Shown here: positions 1-10,372 of the stretch, in pieces
Layout: every line of letters begins with the position of its first letter
Numbering within the stretch: the stretch's first letter is position 1
Assembly (NCBI GenBank): GCA_050084985.1
Contig: JBITNC010000001.1
Span: forward strand, 51,522,001 to 51,586,000
DNA from: Nageia nagi
Lineage: Eukaryota > Pinophyta
Direction: 5' to 3'
Length of the DNA stretch: 64,000 nt
Made by a program: the position numbers and the translations under genes
The notes under the pieces: model-generated
What the model saw: only the letters and a program-made list of their open reading frames with translations
What the model was told of the DNA's origin: nothing
Database searches by the model: none

Positions 1-984
1 TTCCATTAATCTGAATGAGCATCAATTCTTTTATATGTCATGTCAAATAAATAAAACAAATCATTTAATAGAATATTTCCTTTTATAACAAAAAATATTA
101 AATCAATACATATTTATAAATAATAAGCTATTCTAGCATAAGTATATTAGAAAGAAAAAGAGAGAATATGGAGAAGTTAAAAGAATTCTTATTCTTCCAC
201 AAGAAGCCTTCACACGGGAACTTGTGTCTTCGTATCCTCAAGGCTCTTCTTTTATAATGAAAAGTGTGGAACTAGAGGTGAAGACTATTCTATAGCCTTG
301 CATACCTCATTTATTTTTTTTATTTGGAGGTTAAAATGTTTGAGATATGAAGGATTTTATTTTTTTAATTATTCAACATAGATTGATATTTTTTCTATAA
401 TTTGAAATACTTTTCATAAGTTAAAACTAACTCATCTAATCAATTATTATAGGTAGAAAATAATATTTTTTCTTATTTAAGTGGAAATTTGTTTAATGTC
501 ACATAAATTAAAATATATTTTTTATAGTAAGTAACTTTTTTAAAATGTTAAATAAATTCTCAAACTAGGAATTCAAATATTTTTACATAAATGTTTACTT
601 GAGGAGTATTGCATTTTTTGCATATTAAAACCATTAATCCAAACACATACATCACATGGGTCATCATACATGCAAAAATAAAATACAACTATATGATTTA
701 CATGTGCTCCTATGTACTGTCAAAGATTCAACAACTAATCATTTCTTCTTTCCTACCTTTTGTTATCTATGATCAACTCTTTCTTCATTCACATTACACC
801 TATAATACAAAAATACTTGAAATAAGTATCAAATCCCACAAAATAATATCACATGTATACACAAATATTTTAAATTACATCCATAATTCAATCACATAAT
901 AAGTTCATAATCATTCATTATCACACCAAATAAAACCACACCATGTATCTTATCAAATACATGTAGGATGGGGTGGTCATTACA
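1..984 (-). repeat. 3' LTR of a Ty3/gypsy chromovirus-like element (lower end unresolved)
   Basis: On the minus strand an LTR appears to begin at 984 with TGTAATGACC, which resembles the TGTAACGACC start common in plant chromoviruses. It lies directly after a polypurine tract and an integrase C-terminus in the same orientation. The rest down to position 1 is AT-rich noncoding sequence. The 96-residue plus-strand reading frame at 609-899 resembles no protein I know. The lower LTR end cannot be placed without the second LTR copy, so part of 1-600 may be flanking DNA. Confidence 0.45.
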
Positions 985-1002
985 TACTCCCCTCCTTAGG
1001 GC
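985..1002 (-). other. Polypurine tract of the gypsy element
   Basis: Read on the minus strand this is a purine-rich run (CCTAAGGAGGGGAGTA) immediately before the inferred LTR start at 984. That is the expected position for the plus-strand primer of reverse transcription. It sits about 90 bp after the last recognisable pol codon. Confidence 0.5.
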
Positions 1003-1093
1003 TAACATAGTCCTTTATGTTTTAAATTTCATACTAAATAAAAGCTTAAGCACATAAATATGGAAATTATCTTTTCATATCTACCATATGTTT

Positions 1094-1516
1094 CTATATT
1101 GTTGTAGACTCAAAATATTTGTCCCATAGGATTAGAAACTCATTTATTTCCTTATTTCTTAACTTATTATCCCTAAAAGCTAAGATATTAATTAGAAGAA
1201 CATCAATAGTTTGATGGTTTGATATCCACAAATCAGAAAAATTGTGAACTTGTAAGATAAGGAATATATTATCTAAGTACAAAATTATATGAAAGATATC
1301 ATGAATCTTTGACATGTTAGATGGTAGCAAGAGTCTATAGGCAACTAGAATCTTTATCTCTGCAATGTCAAATGGTCCAATGAACCTTGGATCAAATTTT
1401 GTGGACTTCATAGCACTCTTCATTGATCGAATATGTAAGAATATTGTATCACCAAAAAATAATTCTCATGGAGTTCTCTTAAGATCAACATAAATTTTCT
1501 ATCAATTGTTGGCTTT
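1094..1516 (-). pseudogene. Ty3/gypsy integrase C-terminal fragment
   Basis: The minus-strand frame has the chromovirus-type integrase tail. A ...GDTIFLHIRSMKSAMK segment is followed by KFDPRFIGPFDI, VAYRLLLPSNMSKIHDIFH, and an ILAFRDNKLRNKEINEFLILW stretch matching the last beta-strand region. The clean part is 109 codons (1094-1423). The frame can be followed further 5' to about 1510 through stop codons. The rest of pol is missing because the Tat-like element begins at 1520. It is a relic and cannot be functional. The family assignment rests on the GPF/YRL/HDxFH signature and is fairly sure. Confidence 0.75.
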
Positions 1517-1519
1517 TAT

Positions 1520-2348
1520 TGACACCTAATTTTGACCCCAAAAGGCAGCCCTACTTAGGTGTTATATTATATGGATCTTATATCATATTATTGGAGTTAT
1601 TATTATTCCTTTCTCATGTAATCTTCTTATTTTTTGAGCTAGGTAGCCTAGCATCTATGCTATCCTTCCTAAAGTGAAATTACACTTTTTCTTGCATATA
1701 TAAAGATAAGTATGGTTGTAATGAAAGTTATCAAGATTTTACATCTTGATAGCTAGTACCACTTCAAATTTTATGTATTTATTAATGCTACCTATCTAAA
1801 TTGGGATCTTGTTACCATAAGCATATTTTTCATTCCATATTTTACAATTATATATTTTACACAACTTATTGATCTCCTACTATGCCTGATCCTTAATGGC
1901 AAACTCTCCTCGATTGTATACCTAGCATCCATGTTATCGTGAGTGTCTAACAACTATTTAATACCTAGCATCCATGCTAGTATAAGTATCCATGCTATCA
2001 TCATTTCTTCTATGCTCAGTGGGGTTCACACATCAAGGTCACTTAAATATCTTCAATAAGATCTTTTCTGTATATAATTAGCTTATTCCTAGTAAGGTAT
2101 TATAGGTATTTATCTTGCACTCAATCCCTTTCACTTTAGTACATTTATTTCACTATATAGGTATCTTGGTATAATAATTTGTTATTAACTATTAAATTTA
2201 TAATTAGGTTATTATCTATTCCATGTTGTTTCTATTATTTATATGTTTATCTATATTAAATAACTAGGATAATTCATTATCAAATGTTAAGTGTTTTATC
2301 ATAGTATCCAATTAGGTTATCCTAAGGGTCACTAAAAATAATATAACA
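1520..2348 (+). repeat. 5' LTR of the Tat-like element
   Basis: It starts TGACACCTAATTTTGACCCC, a typical start of plant gypsy LTRs. It ends ...ATAACA just before the PBS, giving about 829 bp. A short motif of the type CCTAGCATCCATGCTA recurs at least four times between 1640 and 2010. The 3' partner LTR was not found, so both ends rest on signature alone. Confidence 0.55.
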
Positions 2349-2350
2349 TA

Positions 2351-2362
2351 TTGGCACCCACC
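2351..2362 (+). other. Primer-binding site of the Tat-like element
   Basis: TTGGCACCCACC follows the LTR by two bases. It resembles the TTGGCGCCCACC primer site common in plant Tat-lineage elements, with one G-to-A change consistent with decay of a methylated CpG. Confidence 0.55.
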
Positions 2363-2814
2363 ATTTTATAGAATATCCTTCTCTTAATTAGGGTTGAAAA
2401 TAAGTGATCTTGAACTTACCCAAAAAAAATTTATCACAACAAGATCCCTAGGTTTCTTATTAGCATTTAATCATTAAATTTTGTGTTTATAGTAGATATG
2501 GTAAGCATTTATCTTGATGTTATGGTTAAGCTAATGAAAATGCCCAAATTTCAAACCATCCTTGTAAAATCATATGTGCTAGTAGCTCAAGATAACCACA
2601 ATGTCAACACTATTGTCAATGTTAATGTTGGGAACATACTTTAGCTATCAGAACTTGCATAGATGAGTATTTCAAATTGTTGGAAACAAATATCAATCTA
2701 CTCTAGAATCAATTTGGGATGAGTGTCATCTATATAGAAGATAAAGGCAATCCCTTGAGCATGATGATTACTAATGTAATTTTCATTGGAATAGATAAGG
2801 AACTTGAATTAAAA

Positions 2815-3055
2815 AATTCAATGGTGAGAGTGATCCTATCATTCATCTTTAGAGTTTTGATTATAACATAGAACTTAAATGTGAAGTGAATGATAACTTG
2901 AAAGAGAAGTACTTTCCTATGATTTTGACTAGTGAAGCATAAAAATGGTTCTACAACTTGTTATCCAAATCTATTACTTTATATCAGCAGTTGAAGGATC
3001 AGTTTATGAGTTAGTTCAAATGCAATATCAAGGAACAAGTATATTTGAAAGATAT
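2815..3055 (+). pseudogene. Gag (Retrotrans_gag) relic, part 1
   Basis: The frame reads FNGESDP..HL, then KCEVNDNLKEKYFPMILTSEA, then KWFYNLLSKSI..YQQLKDQF. This matches the capsid-like Retrotrans_gag fold (NG..DP..H ... F...L...A..WF..L...SI.....L...F). Several in-frame stops are present. The sequence breaks off exactly at 3055, where the TRIM begins. Upstream, 2490-2815 is probably the N-terminal part of gag but is too decayed to prove. Confidence 0.6.
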
Positions 3056-3301
3056 TGTTAGAGTATTAAGTTCACTTAGGTGTTATGGTGATCATAACCA
3101 CTTCTTTATCACTTTATGATTTTTTCCCACACACATGGTTAGCATGTTGTTGGACACTAGCTTGTATTTGCTTGATATATTTGGTCTACATTCTCATTTT
3201 AGTTTGATCAATTCTGAGGATTTCATCTTCTCTTCTCTATTTTATGGTGATCTTGCATTTTCCTTTCTAGTTTTTATTTTCTCTCCTTATGAATCTTCAC
3301 A

Positions 3302-3316
3302 TGGTATCAAATAAGG
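3302..3316 (+). other. TRIM primer-binding site
   Basis: TGGTATCAAATAAGG abuts the 5' LTR. The first eight bases match the 3' end complement of initiator methionine tRNA, as in plant copia elements. The rest has diverged. Confidence 0.7.
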
Positions 3317-3525
3317 TTGGATTTTTACAAGCATATAGACTCTTTGTAAAGTTTTCTCAGATCTAGTTCCCTTGCATTTTCCTTTTTGGGTGTGATTTGT
3401 TCTCCATATGATTTTTTCATCATCTTTTAGCATTTTCTTTGCACATATTATACATGAGTACCTAATCAATCCTTGTTGTTGAGACTCATTTTTTTGTGGA
3501 TGTGCCACTTTATCTCCTTATTCAC

Positions 3526-3535
3526 TTAAGGGGGG
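3526..3535 (+). other. TRIM polypurine tract
   Basis: TTAAGGGGG lies immediately before the 3' LTR start at 3536. The same tract (ATTAAGGGGGAG) precedes the 3' LTRs of the larger copia elements in this window. Confidence 0.65.
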
Positions 3536-3816
3536 TGTTAGATTATTAAGTTTACTTAGGATTATTTTATTTCCTAGGTATTATTTCTAGCTAGTTTATT
3601 TTGGTAATCATAACCACTTCTTTGTCCCTTTGTGATTTTTTCCCTCACACATGGTTGGCATGTTATTGTACACTAGCTTGTATTTATCTTATTTATTTGG
3701 GCTCCATTCTTATTTTAGTTTGACTAGTTTCAAGGATTTTAGCTTCTCTTCTCTATTTTATGGTCCTCTTGCATTTTCCTTTATAAGTTGATTTGCTCTC
3801 CTTGCGAATCTTCACA

Positions 3817-4555
3817 TATATCATTCATTACAAATAAATTCAATTAGAAAATTTGAATAAAATTTCACTTGGAGATTGATAGAGAAAACCATCGATGAAA
3901 ATCTCATTGTAAAGGTATTTCTTGATAATATTCATCCTACTCTCGAAACTTGAGGTCTTGATTATGTTAGAGATCCATTTATGGATATGGTTCATATCCT
4001 TATTAAGAAAGAAGGATACATGTTAAAATATATTCAACTGAAGTACACATCATCTTCAAACAATGGCAATTGTAGGAAACCATATCTCAAGAAAAATAGT
4101 GTTTCAGTTAATATTATTGAACCTACAACTCAAGATAGGAACCAAGATAGAAAATATGTTCAAGTGCTAAAGGTAAATATCCACTTCCCATTCATCCTAG
4201 TAGAATGTTGGAGTATTTTCTTGAAAAAGATTTTACCAAAAGGGTTCAAGGCAAAGCGTATAATCTCAACGTTGACAAACCATATTGGTATAAAAAAACT
4301 TATTTTGTAGATATCATCTACTCAAGGGACATAATACAACATGTTGTTATGCTATGAGGAAAATATTGAAATAACTTGTAAAAAATGGAATAATATCATA
4401 TACAAATGATGTGATTAAAGTGAAAGATCAAGATCTTCCTGTAGTTAATATGATCAACATGATTATTGAAAATAATAATGGTGACCCAATTAAATTTAAT
4501 GATGAACCAAGTGAAGACTTAGACTTAGACTTAGATTTAGAATCAATACCCTAAA
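3817..4555 (+). pseudogene. Gag relic, part 2 (gag C-terminus)
   Basis: After the TRIM the frame continues through a basic, asparagine-rich stretch (3981-4310 is open for 109 codons). It then reaches a TTHNTTCCYAMRKILK..LVKNG segment near 4330, resembling the H-T-..-C-.-AL-.-KI..L...G motif found between gag and protease in plant Tat-lineage polyproteins. A run of alternating Asp and Leu/Ser codons follows near 4515-4545. Stops and frameshifts show decay. Confidence 0.5.
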
Positions 4556-4639
4556 AGCAAAATGTATACCAAGCTATAACATGAACCAAAAAAGGTATTC
4601 CTAATCTCATTTCTTCTACAAAAGGGGTACCTTTTATAT

Positions 4640-5390
4640 CTTCTCTTAAAGAGAAGAAAAAGAATAAATGCAAGAAGAATGTTATTTAAAATTTTAAAAA
4701 ATATTAATGCTAAGATTAGTTTTTTTTTATTTTTTGAAACATCTAAAAAATATAGATTAGCTTTATTTGAACTCCTTAGTAATATAGATTTTGATACTAA
4801 CATTTCAACAAGTACATTGGAAGGAATGGTTGGTTTTTTTAAGTATGCACTTACATTTATCAAAGATAAACTTCCTAACCAAGAGATCATTGAAAAATTT
4901 CTAGCTATGCATATTGATGTCAATATTATGGGAAATATAGTCAATAATGTATTAGTAAATGATGATGCAAGTTTGAATATATGATCTCTATAATTCTTAC
5001 AAAAGTTTGGAAACAAGTTAATGAATCGATTGCAATGAAAAAGATACAAGATTATAGGTTATGATAATGGAATAAATTATGCATTGGACACATTATCCTT
5101 CCTATTTAGTTGGGATCAAATCTTATGGAGTTAATAACATATATTCTTGATAAGAAGCTTCCCTAGATCATGGATGCATCAAATGAGGTGTGTCTAATCT
5201 ATTAAATAGATCAATTATTGAAATTTAAACATAAAGGATAGGAGTGTATTATCAATGTTGCAAATGATCTTACACACATGATTGAGCACATTAGAAATGC
5301 TATTATGCCTTAAAGAGACATAGAGATACGATAAGATTTCAAAAAAGATAAGGAGGATGATAGTATGTAGTTATATAAAGAAATAGGTGT
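4640..5390 (+). pseudogene. Retropepsin region of the Tat-like element
   Basis: Residues read from 4679 give LLFEL..LSNIDFDTNISTSTLEGMVGFF...TFIKDKLPNQEI..FLAMHIDVNIMGNIVNNVLVNDDASLNI. This aligns by eye with the conserved plant gypsy block EGMVG ... I.F...LP.....H..ALHI.V...G.....VLIDNGSSLN. The catalytic D-[ST]-G box is replaced by NDDAS, so the protease is inactive. Downstream, 5090-5290 in other frames still shows a LLG-like/ PWIH-type stretch (KLP-WIHASNEV) and LKFKHKG, the usual region just after the protease. Confidence 0.65.
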
Positions 5391-6300
5391 TGGTACCTAT
5401 ACATTCATTCAAATGTGATAGAAGAAGAAATAAAAAAATTTAGAAGACCTAGTACCTCATGGAAAGATCAACATTCGCATCGAAGATAGCGTTCATAGTG
5501 AAACCATTGCCTACACTCAGATACAAAAGAAAGCGACCACTAGTGGTGTACTACTTATTTGAAATCTAATCGAACTTAGTATGAAAATAACTATGATATT
5601 ATGAAAGAGGTATTGTACAACACTGATACATCAAAATATTCTATACAAAGTGTTGAAGAATCCAAATGGGTGGTTACTTTTGTTGAAAAATCAACAAAAA
5701 GGATAAAATTATACAATTTCATGCACTATTGATCTCATAGTATATGGAATCAAGATGCTACAAAGTTAAAGGTCTAGGAAAATATTATCAAGGAAATGAA
5801 GAATTATTTGCAAACATGTTCAACTCAAATTCAAGAGAAAATGAAATCAGAATAAGATATAGGAGTCTTTAGCTTTAGCTAGTGGTGGTGACAAATCAAG
5901 CTTAGAATCATATGAGTAGATAGTGAACATGATTGAGTTGATACCTGAATCATCAAAGAAGGTTAAAACACAATAGAATATATATGCTCCACATATAGAG
6001 TAAACCCTATGGGATAATTTTAATCCCTTAATGGACCTATCATCTTCAATTGAAAAATAAGTGATGTGATAGAAATCCTCAATTGTATCTATTATCTCCT
6101 CAATCAAAAGATGAAATATAATGGTATAAAGTTTAAACCTATATCAATAGCAACCATATGAAAATGTGTGGTGCAAACCACTAGCCTCCAAGATTATATA
6201 GTCCTCATAATCTAAGAGAAATGATTTGATATTTCAAACACGAGGCATCATTTATCTTAGGCTTCGAGCCAACAATTGAGGGGCATCCATGCCATCAAAA
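5391..6300 (+). other. Decayed continuation of the gypsy polyprotein, no clear domain
   Basis: Scattered plus-strand fragments continue with many stops, but no reverse transcriptase motif could be found. The 86-codon minus-strand reading frame at 5847-6107 lies antisense to this and shows no family signature. I treat the stretch as degraded retrotransposon DNA. Confidence 0.35.
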
Positions 6301-7013
<713 letters not shown>

Positions 7014-7272
7014 CCGGGCATTCTCATCATATACTGCTGGAAACAAAGAATGGATCAAGTCGATCCAAAGGACCACTAAAATCAAAGCCGAAAAATCGCC
7101 TTCGAATCGAATCGATAGTCTATGACACGTTTACTAAAATACCAGCTAGAAGGACAACGTCGTTTATCTATATAATCCCTGAGGCTGACGAGTTTAAAAG
7201 CAATCATTCATGTTTGAGAAATATTAAATCCATAAAAAAAAATATACGACACATGTCGCTGTATAGGTGAGA

Positions 7273-7736
7273 TTATTCGGCTTTAACAATTTGTAACATA
7301 CAGCTGCCCTGGTCGATTTCGATGTTGAGGATACATATCGGAAATGCCATTGTAATTTCTTTATTGTATCTCTGCAAACTGTAAAGACCCAATAATATCG
7401 CCTCTTTGAAAACGAAAATTATTCCAACAATGCCCATCCACCCTCCACAAGTACCACCGCTAAGAGTTCTGAATAACACATTCAGAATGCCAAAGGATGT
7501 TTGCATATAAAGAACTCCAGCTTCTTAGGATGGTTACTATAATCAATCTTCATTGAAGAATTCGATGGTATCAAAAGCATCATAAGAAACTGTCTCGAAA
7601 TCATATGGAAGCTTCCGAAAAGCAATATAAAATTTCGGTGAAAACCAAAGGCATTAAAAGATTCACTTGAGGTTAGTGTAAAAACAAAGCCAGCTAGAGC
7701 GCAGTTCAATCTTCTCAGAAACCGAAGAAAATCCAT
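7273..7736 (-). pseudogene. Unidentified hydrophobic ORF pair, possible host gene fragment
   Basis: Two overlapping minus-strand frames, 7736-7482 (84 codons) and 7506-7273 (77 codons), lie in a block richer in G+C and CpG than the surrounding DNA. The first starts MDFLRFLRRLNCALAGFVFT and ends in a HPLAF stretch. The second reads SFGILNVLFRTLSGGTCGGWMGIVGIIFVFKEAILLGLYSLQRYNKEI, with a hydrophobic segment long enough to span a membrane. A frameshift or a lost intron at about 7500 could join them into one short membrane protein. I do not recognise the family. Composition unlike the transposons suggests a captured or decayed host exon. The shared strand and the overlap are the only support for treating them as one gene. 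Confidence 0.3.
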
Positions 7737-8523
7737 ATATTCCTTTCGTTATTTTGTATGAAATCATCGTGTTCATCTTTGGAGAAAAGGTGAAGAAACT
7801 TACAAGAACTATGGTTTATTGTATATTTATTCTTGATCTATGCATTTTTTTTTCTTGTGATCTTGTTTCACAGAGTGTCTCATGTTCAAATTTCATCAAG
7901 AGTGATACAATGTACTCCTTATAGTAAATGTTAATAAAAAAAATTTCTTTCAAAGGTAAATGTTCTACACCTTTTCTATATGGGATCATAAATTGTAGCT
8001 GTATCAGTAAGTTTAGGAAATGCAATCTTAAATAGTTCATCATATTATTTAATAAGTATGTTAACATTTAAATTTGATTTGTATTTATTTAAAAATTATA
8101 TTTTAGATATCTAAGTAAATTAATTGATTATTGTTATATTTTAGGATTATATTTTGAATTAAGAGTATTTCATTTATTTTTAATTTTTAATTTTTAATGA
8201 AAGGTTTAAAGAGCATTAGTTAAAGTGTTTTGGGGATGGTGGAACTTCATCTATAATGAAAGAAATGATATGATGTAAATAATAATATAAACCTTGATAG
8301 ATGTACTTATACACACTATTAATTGGTGTCTCCAAACATCACCTATTAAATGTGGATTTGCATCCTTATTACTTAAAACATTAATGTATTCATAATATTT
8401 TAGTTTAAATTTAACATATTTATTACATCTTACTTAAATAACCATGATCAATTTTTAAGTCTATGTTAAACTTAGACTTCTTAATAATTATTCTAAATAA
8501 TAATCAGCAATATTAAAACTAAA
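7737..8523. other. AT-rich DNA without recognisable feature
   Basis: No domain or repeat boundary is visible. The minus-strand reading frame at 7816-8067 has no recognisable motif and ordinary AT-rich composition, so I do not call it a gene. Confidence 0.5.
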
Positions 8524-8923
8524 ATTGATGGCATCTTATGTCAAAACTAATGGGGGGCGAGAGCTTGGCCAACATCCTATTTTGAATGTGCAATCGAATG
8601 GGTTATGGGCCAAATCCAATCACTTCTTTCTATTTCTTTTCCCTTCCCAACTACTGGATAGACCCATCAAATCTATCATTTCAAACACAATCGTTGCTTC
8701 TAGTTCACCCCATTCACTCCCACCCCATGCTTTTAGTCTTGGGCCCTATGCCAGGGCAAGGGACTATGCTTTTAATAAAAAGGTGGGGCGTGATAAGGCC
8801 ATGTATAATGATTTGGGGAGCAAATAGGAACTCACAAGAAAGATAGATGTTAGATAGCACTATAATAGTAGGGAAAGAACCTTTATCTTGATTCAAAATG
8901 TTACATTGGGGAAATGGGTGGGT
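8524..8923. other. GC-richer unassigned block
   Basis: Three mutually overlapping frames occur here: 8525-8827 and 8586-8846 on the plus strand, 8714-8941 on the minus strand. None carries a motif I can name. The local composition, with blocks such as GGGCCCTATGCCAGGGC, differs from the neighbouring AT-rich DNA and may mark a captured host fragment. Confidence 0.3.
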
Positions 8924-9965
8924 GCAAGAAGTTGGGTCCACTTTAAGGCCAAAAAGTGGAAGTGTTTTTCTTGATTTTCAAATTTGGGTATGACTAATCT
9001 CAAACATTGAAGCATTGAGACATGGAATCATGAAAAATGTCATGGGAGTGAAAATGTACTTCTCAAAATCCAATTTTCAAATATATAATTTTTTCCAATA
9101 CCCAGATTATGAAATTTAAAATTTGATAGGATGAACAAAAATCACTTTTTAAAAAAATTATTTTTAGACCATACCATGCATGTGTCCATCCACCATAATT
9201 TGACTAAAATCAAGGTATTTTTTAAAATCCTTTTAGGAAAACATGCCTAACACATTGGAGCTTGTACTAGATATTTTTACATAATTTTTGAATCAATATT
9301 TATTTTTTTATTAATCTTGTAATGTGCATATTTATGGTTTTGAAAAGTGCTTGTGTCTGTTAACCATAATTTAATCTAACCTTAATCTTTTTTCAATTTT
9401 TTTTATTCTTATAGATAATTCTATCAAGCTTGTCCCTATATAATTTGTTTTTCATAAGTATCTAAAAAAAACTTATTAAGAAAATACGAGACCCTTATAT
9501 TTCAAGCATATGGACCACTTTTACTAAACAATAATTAAAAAGCATAAAATCTTATCCAATTGTAAAAGAAATTTTATATTTGAAATCTACACTCTTTAAT
9601 CTATAATGGATTTTAATTTCATAAAAAAATTCTATCAAAAAATCCATTAAGCATATGCTTGAAATTAAGAGTTTCTATTAAACTTGCCATGAATATATAC
9701 TTGCAAGTCCAAGGCTAAGTGTTGCTCACCAAGCCAAGTTTTCAAGCCTAAATTCAAGGCAAAATTGTAGATTCAAATATCAAGATCCTAATATTAATGA
9801 ATTAAAATCAAGATCCTAATATTTGTACATATTTTTTCTTTAAATATTAGGATCTTGATATTTATCAAGATCCTGAACCTAAGTAGGGATCCCGATTTTT
9901 CTAGCATTAAGTTTTTACTTCATTGATTTTTCCCACTTCCCCTTTAAGTGGACCCAACTTCTTGC
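8924..9965. mobile_element. Candidate inverted-repeat element, 1042 bp, no coding
   Basis: The 25 bases at 8924-8948 (starting GCAAGAAGTTGGGTCC) are the reverse complement of 9941-9965 with one mismatch. That match is too long for chance. The interior holds no coding frame. I could not find a target-site duplication outside the arms, and the arms may continue outward with lower similarity. It could be a MITE or foldback element, or two oppositely oriented copies of one repeat. Confidence 0.45.
9775..9863. repeat. Perfect 21-bp inverted repeat with internal third copy
   Basis: The 21-base arm at 9775-9795 (core CAAGATCCTAATATT) is the exact reverse complement of 9843-9863. A third, direct copy of the core lies between them at 9809-9823. 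A further CAAGATCCTGA follows at 9866. The transcript could fold in two alternative hairpins. Confidence 0.85.
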
Positions 9966-10372
9966 TTTCATCCAAATATAACCTAAAAAGCCAAATGATA
10001 AGGGTGGTGGCCACAACAAGGAAGGTTATTAGTTCAAATATAACACCTGTTGTTAAATTATTATTTTCTTTATTACCTAGTTAGGTATTTAGGTTGACAT
10101 TATCTTAAATTCACTAATAGGTGTGCTTAGTTATCATTATTATTAGGTTGTTTTAATTCGATGGTCAATATTATTTTGATCGTATGGCTATTGTTCATTT
10201 CACTTGTTATTTAAGTAAGGTATATATTATGTTTAATTCATCCATCATTGTATTCTTTGCAATTAATATTTTATGCTCTTGTCATATTTTTTCAGCTCTT
10301 GCATCTTGGATGAGGAAAGTTTGAATATTTTATTAAAAAAATTAATTAACTTATGATTGCTACAATGTGGCA
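9966..10372. other. AT-rich DNA without recognisable feature
   Basis: Nothing recognisable is present. The sequence grades into the 17-bp array, with the first TGTGGCAT-like motifs at about 10366. Confidence 0.45.

Larger units (their letters stand above)
3056..3816 (+). mobile_element. TRIM (terminal-repeat retrotransposon in miniature), 761 bp
   Basis: Two direct LTR-like repeats, 3056-3301 (246 bp) and 3536-3816 (281 bp), flank only 234 bp of noncoding DNA. Both start TGTTAGA.TATTAAG and end ...GAATCTTCACA. The 5' copy is followed at once by TGGTATCAAATAAGG, a degraded tRNA-iMet PBS. The 3' copy is preceded by CTTAAGGGGG, a polypurine tract. Flanks are GATAT (3051-3055) and TATAT (3817-3821), a 5-bp duplication with one mismatch. 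The gag frame of the host element resumes after 3816. The 5' LTR lacks about 35 bp present in the 3' LTR. The element has no coding capacity and would need enzymes in trans. Confidence 0.85.
1520..6300 (+). mobile_element. Degenerate Tat-like Ty3/gypsy element, 5' part
   Basis: The order is 5' LTR, PBS, gag and protease, all on the plus strand and all broken by stops. It begins inside the pol of the minus-strand chromovirus relic. The Tat-like placement rests on the protease context (LEGMVG ... ITF ... LP ... HI.V ... VLID-like) and the TTGGC-type PBS. No reverse transcriptase, integrase or 3' LTR is visible before recognisable homology fades at about 6.0-6.3 kb, so the 3' half is missing or unrecognisable. 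A 761-bp TRIM is inserted in its gag. Confidence 0.6.

Noticed and set aside
3287-3508. 73-codon minus-strand frame
   Set aside because: It lies across the TRIM internal region and PBS, with no coding signature.
4543-5049. 168-codon hydrophobic minus-strand frame
   Set aside because: It is antisense to the recognisable gypsy protease region on the plus strand. A/T-rich coding DNA readily gives hydrophobic antisense frames.
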